A stretch of DNA of 64,000 nucleotides from contig SEMN01000493.1 of assembly GCA_005408345.1 (NCBI GenBank), forward strand, positions 250,501-314,500. The letters run 5' to 3'. The position numbers and the translations under genes were made by a program. The DNA is from Macquaria australasica (lineage: Eukaryota > Chordata > Actinopteri > Centrarchiformes > Percichthyidae). Below the pieces are notes generated by a model, which saw nothing but the letters and a program-made list of their open reading frames with translations, was not told where the DNA came from and made no database searches. The stretch's first letter is position 1. Every line of letters begins with the position of its first letter. Of the stretch, positions 1 through 10,743 are shown piece by piece.

Positions 1-617
1 AGGTGTAACATCACCTGCTGTGGAATATTGTCGCTCTGCTCTGATGACACGTCGCTGGCAGCTGTGTTCATATGTTCAGCTCCTCTGACACGACTGCTGA
101 CTGAAGTTCTTCTGTGTTGGTTGGCTAATTTCTGACAGCAGGACTTGAAATTCTGCTTTTTACTCTTTGGTGTCACACAAACAGAGCAGAACAGGCGGCC
201 TTATATAGCCATTTGGGGGGTGTTGTCTATGCTAATGATCATATCTCCAGACCGCTCACCTCGTCATGAGCATGTGACATTCATCAGGCTGAAACCAGCG
301 ATTTACGACACGTTTGTGCAGTTAGGACAGTTTGGTGAATCCGACTGAGAACTCGTCCAAACTAACCTGACAGAAGAGGTTTAAAATGTTGTTGCATGAG
401 GCTGGTTGTGTTGTGATGATGAGTGTAAACATCACTGTGTGCTCACAAGAAAGCTCCGCAGGGTTCCTTTAACCCACCAAGCTGCAGACTTCGTACCACA
501 TGAGTGATCAGCACTGTGTCGGAGCGTTGGAGGGTCACTTTGTGGAGCAGACAGAGGGGAGGGGGAGGCCCTGTGGTGTACTGTGTGTCTGCTCACATGC
601 TGTTTCCTGTCTGTCAG

Positions 618-725
618 AGATCCACCGACAGACCGGGTCAGCTGGGAGAGCTCAGCCTGCAGGAGCTCCGGGTGGACTGTGGAGAACAGGACCTGGATCA
701 GGACTGTGAAGGTGCAGAGGGATGA
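618..725 (+). CDS. possible terminal coding exon of an unidentified gene
   Basis: A pyrimidine-rich tract ending in TGTCTGTCAG looks like a splice acceptor just before 618. The frame that follows reads into a protein-like, acidic stretch (QLGELSLQELRVDCGEQDLD) and ends with TGA at 723-725. An ATTAAA polyadenylation-type signal follows 67 bases later. Together these fit the last exon of a plus-strand gene whose earlier exons lie left of the window. I do not recognise the protein, and an overlapping frame is also open, so this may be chance. Confidence 0.25.
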   Translation, partial: RSTDRPGQLGELSLQELRVDCGEQDLDQDCEGAEG

Positions 726-791
726 AGGTTGCAATTTCATTCTCTCACTTCATAACTCTTCCATCCTAACACACACACTTGGTTTGCCATT

Positions 792-797
792 ATTAAA
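792..797 (+). other. candidate polyadenylation signal ATTAAA
   Basis: ATTAAA lies 67 bases after the stop of the possible terminal exon at 618-725 and is followed by a T/G-rich stretch. It is meaningful only if that exon is real. Confidence 0.2.
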
Positions 798-940
798 GAT
801 TCACTGTTAGTAAATGATGTTTGCAGTCACTTTCTCAGTTGATGTTCATTACAACAAGTTGTTTTCCTTTTTCAGAGGAAGTACAGTAAGTCTGTCCTCT
901 AGACCCTCAAAAAAGATTTAGCATGCTAAACAGGTATAAT

Positions 941-1092
941 GTTCACCATGTTCACCATCTTAGCTTAACATGTTAGCATGCTAGAATTAGCTAATCAGCA
1001 GTAAACACAGAGTGCAGCTGAGGCTGATGGGAATGTCATTAGTTCTGCAGGTATTTGGTATTGGACACATTAACATGTTGACCTGAGGAACA
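941..1092 (-). repeat. TAGC-rich dispersed repeat, copy 1
   Basis: Read on the minus strand, this matches plus-strand copies near 21.0, 44.9, 48.0, 56.5 and 60.2 kb. Shared blocks are AGGTCAACATGTTAATGTG, the CCTGCAGAACT block, CCCATCAGCCTCAGCTG, and TTTACTGCT followed by TTAGCATGCTAA words. This copy lacks the TTTGGTTTATGACC block found in the 45-kb and 60-kb copies. No coding potential or terminal repeats are visible, so the class is unknown. Confidence 0.7.
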
Positions 1093-2165
1093 GCTTCATT
1101 CAGACATGACGGCACGTTTAGGTGCAGTCTCTGCTGGTGTGATGCTTTGAAGCTGGCGTGCAGCGTAATGTTAAAAACATTACGATAGAGAGGAAGCATC
1201 ACTGAATCATTTTTAAAACTTTAGTTTGCCATTGAAGCTTTAATGACGCTCACCCCAACTTCTCACAGTGAATCCACTGATCTTCATCTTCATCAGTTTC
1301 TTCATTTAATGTTGTTAGAGAGCGAATTCTGCTTCCTGTTTATAACATCTGACGATGTAGAAACACTGACTGACAGGATGTTAAGCTGCACGTAAAGAGT
1401 TTCACTGGATATTCATTGATTCATCCATGCAGTTTGCATGAATGAACGTTAAAAATATAAATAGAGACTGTCAGATTATTACTGTGGTTGAGGTTTTTTT
1501 AATCTCTTCTGCTGCGGCCGCACCGCGAGGAGAAAACAGTTTTTACAGATCTGATGATTATTCAGTGCCATTAAACTCAAACTGAATGGATGTGGAGTTG
1601 TAATGTCAATGCTCACCTGACCTGTAAAGCCCAGTTCAGACCAAAGATTCGCGACGAGACGAAGCCGTTTTAGAGCGTCGCAGGGAAAATTGCAGCAGTG
1701 TCTCAGCTCGACTCAAGCCGGCTGATGGCGTCGCCTGCAGCTCAGCTTGTCAAATCACCAGCAGCTGGTTTTAGAACGTAAGACACGTCATATGTTTTAA
1801 CAGCCAATCAGCAATAACAAACACTCTGGTTGTTATAGCTCTCTCATCAATTAGGTATAGCCTACTTTCTTTATTATACTGATTATTAATACAGTAATGA
1901 AATAATGTACTAAATGACTAATGGAAAAAGCAAGAGCAAGAAAAATAGAGTAGCCTGCAGTTGTTATGGCAGAGTCAGGAGATACTTTTAATTTAGTTTA
2001 ATTGTTGAATATCTTTTCTCTTGTAAAACTGTCAGTCATGTAACTTCTTCTATCTATGGGCTGTAGCTCAGCTGTCGCCAAGAAGCACAGCGTTATCATC
2101 AGCTGTTCCCCTGGTGAAATGCTGTCTCGATAGTTAGTGTTTTCTCTGCTGATTAGACGTGACAC

Positions 2166-2447
2166 CAGTGTGCGAAATACGGGGGGTCTCGGACCCCCTA
2201 ATTAACAACTAGGACCCCCGAAGACGGCAAAATCAAATTTTGAGGGGGTCTCTGGTTACCGGTGCCGGTTGTAATTCTGCAGTGCAATAATACATTCTGA
2301 CTGCGGTTCCGCTGCTATTCATGATGTCACTGTATAAACTGTGAATCTTTTAGAAAAGCTCAGAGTCAGAAAAGCTCACAAGGTCAGTTAACAGTTAAAT
2401 CTCGGAAACACAAGTGAAAATGATATATATATATATATATATATAAA

Positions 2448-2505
<58 letters not shown>

Positions 2506-2559
2506 TTTACCAGCCATGCCACCAGACCCCCTGATTGTCACAGAGTATTTTGCACACTG
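2166..2559. mobile_element. hAT-like MITE nested inside the 1629-2844 element
   Basis: The ends are CAGTGTGCGAAATAC on the left and, read inward on the other strand, CAGTGTGCAAAATAC on the right (14 of 15 identical). Flanking 8-mers are CGTGACAC (2158-2165) and CGTGACTC (2560-2567), a 7/8 match. CAG-type ends and an 8-bp duplication are hallmarks of hAT transposons. The interior holds G-run/C-run palindromes and an (AT)n tract but no transposase, so it is a non-autonomous copy. Confidence 0.75.
2420..2506. repeat. (AT)n microsatellite
   Basis: About 85 bases of almost pure AT alternation with three AAA interruptions, inside the hAT-like MITE. Confidence 0.95.
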
Positions 2560-3057
2560 CGTGACTCGTTTTTTTATGTTTTTCCCGTCACATCAATACT
2601 AGAAATGCAACTGTAGCAAGTAACTCACTATCACAATCGTCATTCATATTTTAAGACGCTACAAATTATAGGTGCAAAAAACGTGTGAAAAGCCGGCAGT
2701 TACAACGGAAGTACAAGGAGTTGTTGCTATGGAAACAATACGCTGTCTCATCTCGTCACTTTGGTGTAAACTGGCAGGTTTCAGAACGTTGCAGACCGGA
2801 ACGTTTCACCTCATCTCATCACGAATCTTTGGTCTGAACTGGGCTTAAGTATACAACCGTCTTGATGATGTGAAGGTTCACCAGTTGTTAAAATCTCCAC
2901 CATCCATCACATATGACGTGAACGTTAAGATGAGTTAGAAAGGTGTGATCCTCTGTGTTCTGTTAACTGGTGTGATGTTTCCAAACAGGATTAGAACAAA
3001 GACAACAGATTGATCAGTCATCAGTTTTGTTACAAATATGTGTACGTTTGTCTGCAG

Positions 3058-3209
3058 AGATGCAGTTAGATGTAAATCCAATGCAACTGGTCGTTCTCAC
3101 AAAATTCAAATCAGATTCAGTCGAACTGGCTGAAGAATTCATCGTTGATAGCGAAGATGGAGAAACCCTTATTGTGACTGTGGGATCATTTCCCCACACT
3201 GATGTTTAA
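3058..3209 (+). CDS. possible coding exon, unidentified
   Basis: TTTGTCTGCAG before 3058 is a good splice acceptor. The frame then reads MQLDVNPMQLVVLTKFKSDS and continues through an acidic segment to TAA at 3207-3209. The composition is more protein-like than nearby open frames. ATG at 3060 could also be a start. I do not recognise the product, and no partner exon or nearby polyA signal is evident. Confidence 0.2.
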
Positions 3210-3995
3210 TTCCCACATGAAAACACACATCTGTCAGACGGCGACACACGGAGGAACTCTCCTTCCTGTGGTTTCCTTCATATCTCAGACGCTCCTTATC
3301 TCCGTTTAACTCGCTGGCTTTTGTGTTTAAACCTTTACAGTTCCATATGAGAAGCTGGCTCCTGTTATCTGTGAGAGCCTGCAGGATGATGGCTGACATG
3401 GATCCAGACACTTCCCCCGGATAAAGAACAAAGAGGTTGACACACTGCACTGAGAGGAAGGAGAGGCGGCTTACTGTAGAAGGAGATCTGGATTTCTCTA
3501 GATATATATTTCTATTTGAACTGACGACATCTGACATTCATGTAATTCCCAGTTTAACGTGAGCAGCTCCAGTCCATTCCAACGTCTCCTGGACAAACGG
3601 CAGGAACACCAGATGTGTAAGTGATGCATACGAACAGAAACCATGTGCACACATAAACTGGTATTTCTAAAGACAGACTTCAGAGCAGCATTGACAGGGT
3701 TTACTGGAGCAATCTGATGTAGGCGAGAGGCTGAAGCTAAACAGATTGTGTGATTTCATAGCAATCAATCAAAGACACATTTATACATTTAAATTTGATT
3801 TAATTTTTGTTTTGTGCTCAATTTAACATTTTATTTTCCTGTATTTGATCTTTTTATTTTATTCTCTGTTGTGAAGCTCTTTGTCTGTTTCAATATCAGT
3901 GCTGTGAATGAAATCATTGATCACCTTTCTGATGATTAATGACATTGATTGATTTAGATATCAGCAGTATAGGTGCATCTGGTGAATTAATGAGT

Positions 3996-5009
3996 CAGGA
4001 ACGAGTCCTAACACCCTGAAATGAGTTAGCATGTTAGCATGTTAGCTCTTCCTGTTCCCTCGTCTGGAAGTCAGTGGGTTTCTTCAGTGGGTTTTTGGTT
4101 CGATGCCTGAAATAAGGTCTGTGGTTAACACAAGCGTTTTGTTCTGCAACATAAAATCCGTCAGTAAATACTCCACTGGTGAGTTCTGAAGCTTCTCCGT
4201 GTCTTAAAAAAGCCGGTTGCTAACAAGAGTCTAAATGAGACTCCAGAGGCTGTCGGGGACATTAAACGCCATCACGCCGAACACAGAAACTCATCGACTC
4301 ACTCGTCCTCCTTTACAGCCTCGTTGGGTTTATACTGCAAACTGTTCTAACTCAAACTTTCCCAAAGGCTTTTGTAGAAGAGGTCAGTGCTGGAAGCTCA
4401 GTGTTATGTCTCGTCGGTTGTGTTAAGTTCATGTCTGTCATATTTCTGTTTCCTGTTCTGGCGTGTCTGTTTTATTTTGAAAAGTCTAACCTTCCCTCTC
4501 GTTTCAGGTCCCTTTACTTCCAGTCCTTGTGTGTTTCCCGCCTGTGTGATTGTCTGCCCCGCCCCGATTGTTTCCACCTGTTCCCCATTACCTCTTGTGT
4601 ATATATTGTCAGTGTCTCCCTGGTCTTGTTGCCAGATCGTTGCCATTCCCATGGTTGGTCACGTCGCGCTCTAAAAGAACCTTTTTGTAAAGAACTTAAT
4701 TTTCTTCAGTAAACAGTTAAAAGCCTGTCTGTCTCCTGCGTCCTGCATTTGGGTCTTTCCTGCCTTGCCTGGAAGCGTAACACTCAGTGGTGGAGACGCT
4801 GAAGTCATGTGACCGCGGTGGAGCTGGTTTACAGCCTAACGTCAGCTTTTTACTGCTGGAGGTTGACTTTACGCTTCAAACATCATAAAGTGGTGTTCAT
4901 GTGTGAAGATTATCTTGCTGAACAAAACGTGTAAGAATCATAAACTTTGGTTTTCTGCAATAATCCAAAATCCAATGGAAACATCCCATTGACTTTTTGT
5001 GGAGGGAAC
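3996..5009 (+). repeat. dispersed repeat, copy 1, interrupted by a solo LTR
   Basis: This matches 17188-17793 in the same orientation with high similarity, beginning at CAGGAACGAGTCCTAACACC and ending near TTTTTGTGGAGGGAAC. The two copies differ by scattered substitutions, small indels and one 386-bp insertion (LTR plus duplicated target) present only here. No long open frame or terminal repeats are visible, so the repeat class is unknown. It could be a mobile element or a segmental duplication. Confidence 0.8.
4402..4782 (+). mobile_element. solo LTR, Gypsy-like
   Basis: The 381-bp block starts TGTTATGTC and ends GCGTAACA, so it has TG...CA ends with short inverted repeats. It is flanked by the direct repeat CTCAG (4397-4401 and 4783-4787). 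The paralogous sequence at 17569-17573 has a single CTCAG and no insert, which fixes both borders. Teleost Gypsy LTRs commonly share this layout (TGTTATG start, CCCCGCCCCGATTG block, C/T-rich 3' end), so assignment to Gypsy is from family knowledge. No internal gag or pol sequence remains. Confidence 0.85.
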
Positions 5010-6459
5010 TTCTTTATTTGAAGAATATTTGCTTTTTGCATTAAACAGAAGATTCAGGGTCCTGCAGGTTGGACTAAACTGCAGCCACTTATTCATAACG
5101 TCTGATGTAACGTGTGTTCGTAGTATTTGTCTTTTGTTCTGTTTGTGAAACAGTGAACGTGTTGGGACACGAGACATTTCAGAGAAACATTCTGATAATA
5201 AGGTCAATCAAAACAAATCAAATCTGGATTTTATACGAGACATTTGAAATGACGAGCGTAACTGGGGCTTTGATATTCCAGTCAGCTGTTCTAGTGTCTC
5301 TTCCACTTCCTACCTCACCACAATGAGCCAAGACTCCAGTTAAACAAGTTGGTTCCTCCATAACACTATTAACCCCAAATGGAGTTTGTTTGAAATCATC
5401 TCCTGATTGAAATGCCTCTGAAACACCTGAACTTATTGCTCTTTACGTTCACATCATGTAATTTTAATGCTGCAGCTTCACTGCTGTAAGCTCACAGTGA
5501 CTCTGAGTGTTGATACTTTGCCTTCATGTCTGAGCTGCTCAGAGCTGAAATGCTGATGTTGTGTAAACTTTAATTATCATGAGGTCAGATGAGTGAGCAG
5601 CTGCTGAGTCAGCGCTGCTTCCTCCTCAGATGCAACTTGGACCTTAATGTGTAAAATATCAGACTGCTGGACTTATTTAGGATAACTGCTAACATCACAT
5701 TATCACAGACACCAATGTATTAACTAACTGTACTATTAACTGTGAGACTTTTTCAAGAAATTAAACATGAAACATTTTGAAAAGATAAATAAATAGAAGA
5801 AAATACCTAATAGTCTAAAATAAAAATGACATACTTTAGCTTTCAGATGAGGAAATAAAAATTTGCATGTCAAATGTCCAAAAACCACATCATCATATGA
5901 AATACTGGCTCAAATGTGATGAAGTCACACGTGCTTTTGTAAATTAAAGTGTACTTTTCTGTGATTGTGAGGACACACTGTCAGTCAGTGTACAGTTTTA
6001 ATAGTGAACTCCATGTAAGTGCCACACTGCAGTAAGTCTGTCTGACCCATATCTCTGTAGTTGTCCGACCCTGCTGTGGCTCATCTTTTCCCACATGGAC
6101 CACATGCAGCTGTTGGAGGCTGCAGGACCTCAGCTCGGCCTCTCGGCTGCGACGGCACCAGAAATCATTAAAAAGTGATTATGGGGGAGCGAACGCAACG
6201 AACAGCAGCCATCTAAAAGCCAGCGAGGAGTGAAATAGTCAGCATCTGCTGCTCACTGCTTTGTTAGGGGGTAAGTGAGCCTGTAAGCTCAACATTTTTA
6301 ATACAGCAACTAAAATCGTTTAGTTCTGATGCAGTGCACTTCCTGTTTGAGTGATAAAACAGCTGTTTGCTGATTTAAAGTAGAAAGTTCAGAGTGTTGC
6401 TTCAAAGACGACTCATGTTGACTTCAGGACCAACACCATTCTACCAATGACTCCTCTGT

Positions 6460-6461
<2 letters not shown>
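5010..6461. other. no gene recognised
   Basis: AT-rich single-copy-looking DNA. Open frames are short and overlap on both strands. I see no convincing exon, RNA gene or mobile element end. Confidence 0.5.
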
Positions 6462-6492
<31 letters not shown>

Positions 6493-6732
6493 TTGTTGTT
6501 GCTGTTGTTGCTGTTGTTGTTTTTGTTGCTGCTGCTGTTGTTGTTGTTTTTGTTGCTGCTGCTGCTGCTGTTGTTGTTGTTGCTGTTGTTTTTGTTGTTG
6601 TTGTTTTTGTTGTTGTTGCTGATGTTGTTTTTGTTGCTGTTGTTGTTGTTGTTTTTGTTGTTGTTGCTGCTGTTGTTGTTTTTGTTTTTGTTGTTGTTGC
6701 TGCTGTTGTTTTTGTTTTTGTTGCTGTTGTTT

Positions 6733-6765
<33 letters not shown>

Positions 6766-6852
6766 TTGTTTTTGTTGTTGTTGTTGTTTTTGTTGTTGTT
6801 GCTGCTGTTGTTTTTGTTGTTGTTGCTGCTGTTGTTTTTGTTGTTGTTGCTG
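6462..6852. repeat. GTT/GCT trinucleotide tract, about 390 bp
   Basis: Almost pure mixture of GTT, GCT and TTTTTG words. All three plus frames are open (Val/Ala, Leu/Phe and Cys/Phe-rich). On the minus strand the CAA/CAG reading would be a glutamine-rich tract of about 130 residues. No flanking exon signals are visible, so I treat it as a compound microsatellite and not a gene. Confidence 0.9.
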
Positions 6853-8740
6853 GTTTACATCGTTTGGCTGCTCAGTTTCAGATTGCTGGACAGAATCAAT
6901 CTCTCATAAGCTTTCTTATCCAGCCCTATTGCTGCATTAGTCCCAGTTTGTGTCTCTCATATATTAGCATTGGCATTAGCATTATATTTGAGTCTGGGAG
7001 CTAGATGAATAAAGATAAATATTTATGTATTTCAACAACCCTTAAACTGTTTAACTTGTTTCTCAAGCTGTTTCCTGATCCACACAAATCAGTACTACAA
7101 TCTTCCTCTCTCACAAACTTTAAATTCAAGCTGAAAGCTTATTTGCAGACTACTAAAATATTGTGGACTTCCTTTTCTTTCTTTCTTTCTTCATTGATCA
7201 AATCTACTTTTAGTTGTCAATGTTTCTTTTTTGATGAGATATCTTTAAAAATAAATATTTTAATCTTTCCAGCACAGTCCTTTTTTAACCCTTCAATGCA
7301 TTATATTTTGTGTTTTATTACCTGTGCCAGTAAATAAACTAAACCAAACACATCTTCAATCTAACCTGCAGATAGTTATTGTGAAACTGCCTATCGTTGT
7401 TGTAAAGAATTAACAAATGAACAGATGAATCTTTGTCCAAGAATAATAAACTCAGCCATTTCTTCCCTTTAAATATATTTTTTCTTTTCTGCTGACTGAA
7501 GAAAAGTGTTGGAGTAGTAACCCTTCACTTTGACGCAAACTGGAGTTGAACATTTGGTGAAGGAGGAGATCATAAAGCATTGTTATTACACCAAATAAGG
7601 AAATATGTCATTTTATATGTTATATGCGCTATGTATGGACAAATATACATTCCTGTCATTCCCAGACAGATAAATGTGCAGTATGTTATCCAGAGTGATG
7701 TTACTTATGTTAGACACCAGAGGTTTAATTCCCCGTTAGACCTCTTATTTTAACCTCTGACCTGTTTGGTTTGGTTAAATGAACTCTGGTGTGGACCAAA
7801 CAACCAGACCGAGACTGCCTGAAAAGGAGGGTCTCAGTCTGGTTCCAGGTGGACTCTTTGTGGGGTGAAAGCGAACAGACCAACTGCAGGATTTTACGAC
7901 GGTAGATCTGTGATAAATTCAAAAGCTAAACTGCTTTAAATAAATCAGCTGATTGTGAACTGTTCAGGAAGGGACAGATCTGTATAAATGATGATGCAAA
8001 TCATTTGGTAACCATGGTAACATGGTTTTCCCTGATCAATGAGACAGACAGAAGCAGTTGCAAAGCAGCTGAGGTGTGTTTCTGATAATACTAATCAGTC
8101 TCATAATCAATTTTTACACATTTCCTCATGTGAGCTCTTAGTGACACCAGAGAACACAAACAAAACTCCAATAATAGAATCCATATAGATTTATTGGTAT
8201 TTTGGGAGAGATCAGATAAAGGTCTGTAGTATTTAGACTGCAAACTGAAGTAATGAGTCATTTTCTGTAACTTTCAAAATCAGGTCTATAAGAAATTCTC
8301 CTAAAATTAGGAAAAGACACAAAGTATTGAGCTGATCGAACAAAGTTAAGAATGTTTTTTTGAGCTAGCAAACAACTTCAGGGTTGATCAAAAGTGTCAA
8401 AAAGGTATATAACCTCTTCATATAACCTCTTCAACGGACCACTAATATCAAATAAATGGATCCATTTTATGCTCATTTCCCTCTTGATGCTGGCTAATTC
8501 ACATTAAAAGCAGCTTATAAAATAAAAACTCCAACATGTTATATGGAAGCTCCTATAAACCACCAACATACAAAGTGAGTGCATTTTGTCTGTTATTTTA
8601 GTGTAAATGCAGCTCTTCGTCATACTGTTGGGTAAATAACTGCCTTCAGCTGTTGAGTGTTTCCATTTAGATGGAGCGCGCCTTCAGACAGCAGAAAGGG
8701 TTTCAGAGCCCGGAGGAGGATGTGATGGGGAAACTGTTAA
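6853..8740. other. no gene recognised; possible transposon relic near 7.7-7.9 kb
   Basis: AT-rich DNA with short frames only. The stretch about 7736-7890 (GGTCTCAGTCTGGTTCCAGG and neighbouring inverted words) resembles degraded ends of teleost DNA transposons, but I cannot define borders. Confidence 0.3.
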
Positions 8741-8860
8741 CTACTAAGTACATTTACTCAAGTACTGTACTGGAGGTACTTGTACTTTACTTGAGTATTT
8801 ACATTTTGTGCTGCTTTATACTTCTACTGCACTACATTCATTTGACAGCCATGGCCTAGT
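8741..8860 (+). repeat. AGTACTTG-rich dispersed repeat, copy 1
   Basis: The block with TTTACTCAAGTACTGTACT and GGTACTTGTACTTTACTTGA recurs at 55915-56002 in the same direction, and at 52853-52917 and 55325-55412 in reverse. It is a known type of short teleost interspersed sequence with no coding content. The class is not clear from the sequence. Confidence 0.6.
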
Positions 8861-10237
8861 TACAAGTTACTTTGCAGATTCAGATTATTAAAACAAAATA
8901 TAAATCAACTAATAAATGATGATGCATTTTTATAGATTAATCTACCAGCAGAATATAAAGTGATTAAAAGTAGCTCCACCTTTACAGCTGCAACATTAAA
9001 GTGATGAACACATGAATTACTTGATTTTGGAGCTTTTCCACATCCTGCTTTTGTTGAATTTCAAAGCACTCCACGAACACATCCCTATCCAAGCAATTGT
9101 TAAGAAAACTGGACGGATGAATTTGCCTTTATTTTGCCGCCTCACACCAAACCTGTGTTTAATTTGCTAAATGATAACTGCTGTATGCAGGTGGCTAATA
9201 TCAGGCGCAATCACGAGTCAAACATGCTAGCTTCAGCAAGATATCCGATAAATATTATTAATATCTGGTTATTAACTGGCAGAGCATGTTGAGTGTCCCT
9301 GCTGTACTGTCTGTTTATGGCCAAATATGTTTGCAGTTTGGGTTGTGAGCGTGTGATGTATTTGTCTTCTTCTTCAGTTATAATGTGGTTAGCTCTAGTG
9401 TAGCTGCCCCGAAGCTGGCTGGGGTTTGTGATGTCAGAAGGTGAAAGGTCAGCCGGCCTCAGGACCAGTTGGCTGAGGGGGCTTCTTTCTATGTTCAGGC
9501 TTTATAATGGTAACAGGCCGGGTCGAGTTTGGGGTTTTGCCTGGTCGTTTTGTAGCCTCACAGCCAAACAATGCAATCGATTCTCTGCCTGACTGAAATA
9601 TTCGGAGCCATGTCCTAATTGTAATTTGGATTTGAACTGAGAGCTTGCTGGTATAAGAAGCTCTTTTTGACTTCTCTTTGAGTTCCTTCACAGCAGAGCA
9701 GAAGTTTTTTGTGGAACTCATCCCTCATGCCCGACTGAAACAAAAGCTTTTTGGAAATCAACAAAGCGTGCATGAATTGTGTCTTTACTTTTATTTACGT
9801 ATTTATCAAGTAGTTTATTCATTTATTCGTAGGCCAACTCACTCCCTTTTGAGTACCTGTTTCCTCTCTCCTAGCAACTAGCTCCTGCATGTTTTCTCGT
9901 TTTTCCTCTTGTCCAGTTTGACTCTCCTGTTGTCCTTGATCTTGTCTTTAAGTTGTCCACATTTTTACTTTGTTCTCCTCAATATAAAATGACAAAAATA
10001 AGCAAATCTAGGAGCTCATGTAGTACATGTCTTCCCTCTTTTTGGAATTTCTCTTCAACGTATCTTCATCTGCACTGGCAAGCATGGGAGTAAGTTTTCC
10101 TTTGAGTCTGTGGCGCTCAGGTTGCCGACAGTGTTGTGTTTGTGCCAGACCTTTCCCTGGACTGTGACATGAACATTTATTTCACCTTTCATAATATTAG
10201 GATCTTCTGCAAGTTAAAGCACACAGCTGGTACAGCC
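8861..10237. other. no gene recognised
   Basis: No exon, RNA gene or repeat family could be supported in this stretch. Frames are short and overlapping. Confidence 0.5.
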
Positions 10238-10242
10238 TTACC

Positions 10243-10743
10243 TCCTCCAATGAAGCCTTGTAGCCTTTTGACTCTGAATGCATTTTATTTTATTTCTCTT
10301 GAATGAAAGGACCCAACATTGGTTCACGGTGCCTGTTTTACGGGTGACAAGGTTAGTCCAACCTTTCTTCAACACTCTGTATCCCTCCCTATCATCCGGT
10401 TGAATTGCAGACCACTCCTCCCTCGTCAGGCTGACCGAAAACTCTTGGGGGCAAGATGGCAGGTCTCTTCCAAAGGATAACTTCCTCTTTATCTTGTGCT
10501 TTTGTCCAGAGTCTGTTGCCTTGGTATCTGTGCTACAGGGAGGACAGTACCATGGGGATATGGCAGCAGTGTCTTCCATACTTTGGTAGCCAATGCAAAC
10601 AGGATGAAACCAGTCCTCGCAGAGGCTACACTGAGCATATGGCTCTCTGGGGTTATTTGGCCATTAACAAACACAAAATAAGGTGTCATCTGGATCCTCA
10701 GTGCTGTTTGCCTCACTGCATCTCCACTGGCTTCAGCCATATT
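10243..10743 (-). pseudogene. degraded coding exon with splice donor, unidentified
   Basis: On the minus strand an ATG near 10743 in AAATAAATATGG opens a frame starting MAEASGDAVRQ. It reads about 50 residues through NGQITPESHMLSVASA and then shifts frame near 10580. The second frame continues through CPPCSTD and LTREEWSAIQPDD to WTNLVTRK and KRNKIK. It reaches the motif GGAGGAG|GTAAGG at about 10243, a near-perfect splice donor placed exactly where the frame would otherwise hit a stop. This fits a first coding exon of about 165 codons with one frameshift. I do not recognise the protein. It may come from a transposon or a small teleost gene family. Confidence 0.35.

Larger units (their letters stand above)
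1629..2844. mobile_element. non-autonomous DNA transposon with 23-bp terminal inverted repeats
   Basis: The first 23 bases (1629-1651, starting GCCCAGTTCAGACCAAAG) are the exact reverse complement of 2822-2844, and weaker inverted similarity continues for about 13 more bases. The flanks are TAAA on the left and TTAA on the right, so a TTAA target duplication with one changed base is possible. That would point to a piggyBac- or Kolobok-type element, but this is inference. No transposase frame is present. A second element (2166-2559) and an AT microsatellite sit inside. Confidence 0.75.

Noticed and set aside
6447..7004. 185-codon Val/Ala-rich and 147-codon Leu-rich frames that look like membrane proteins
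   Set aside because: Both come from the GTT/GCT microsatellite. No promoter, exon or conserved tail.
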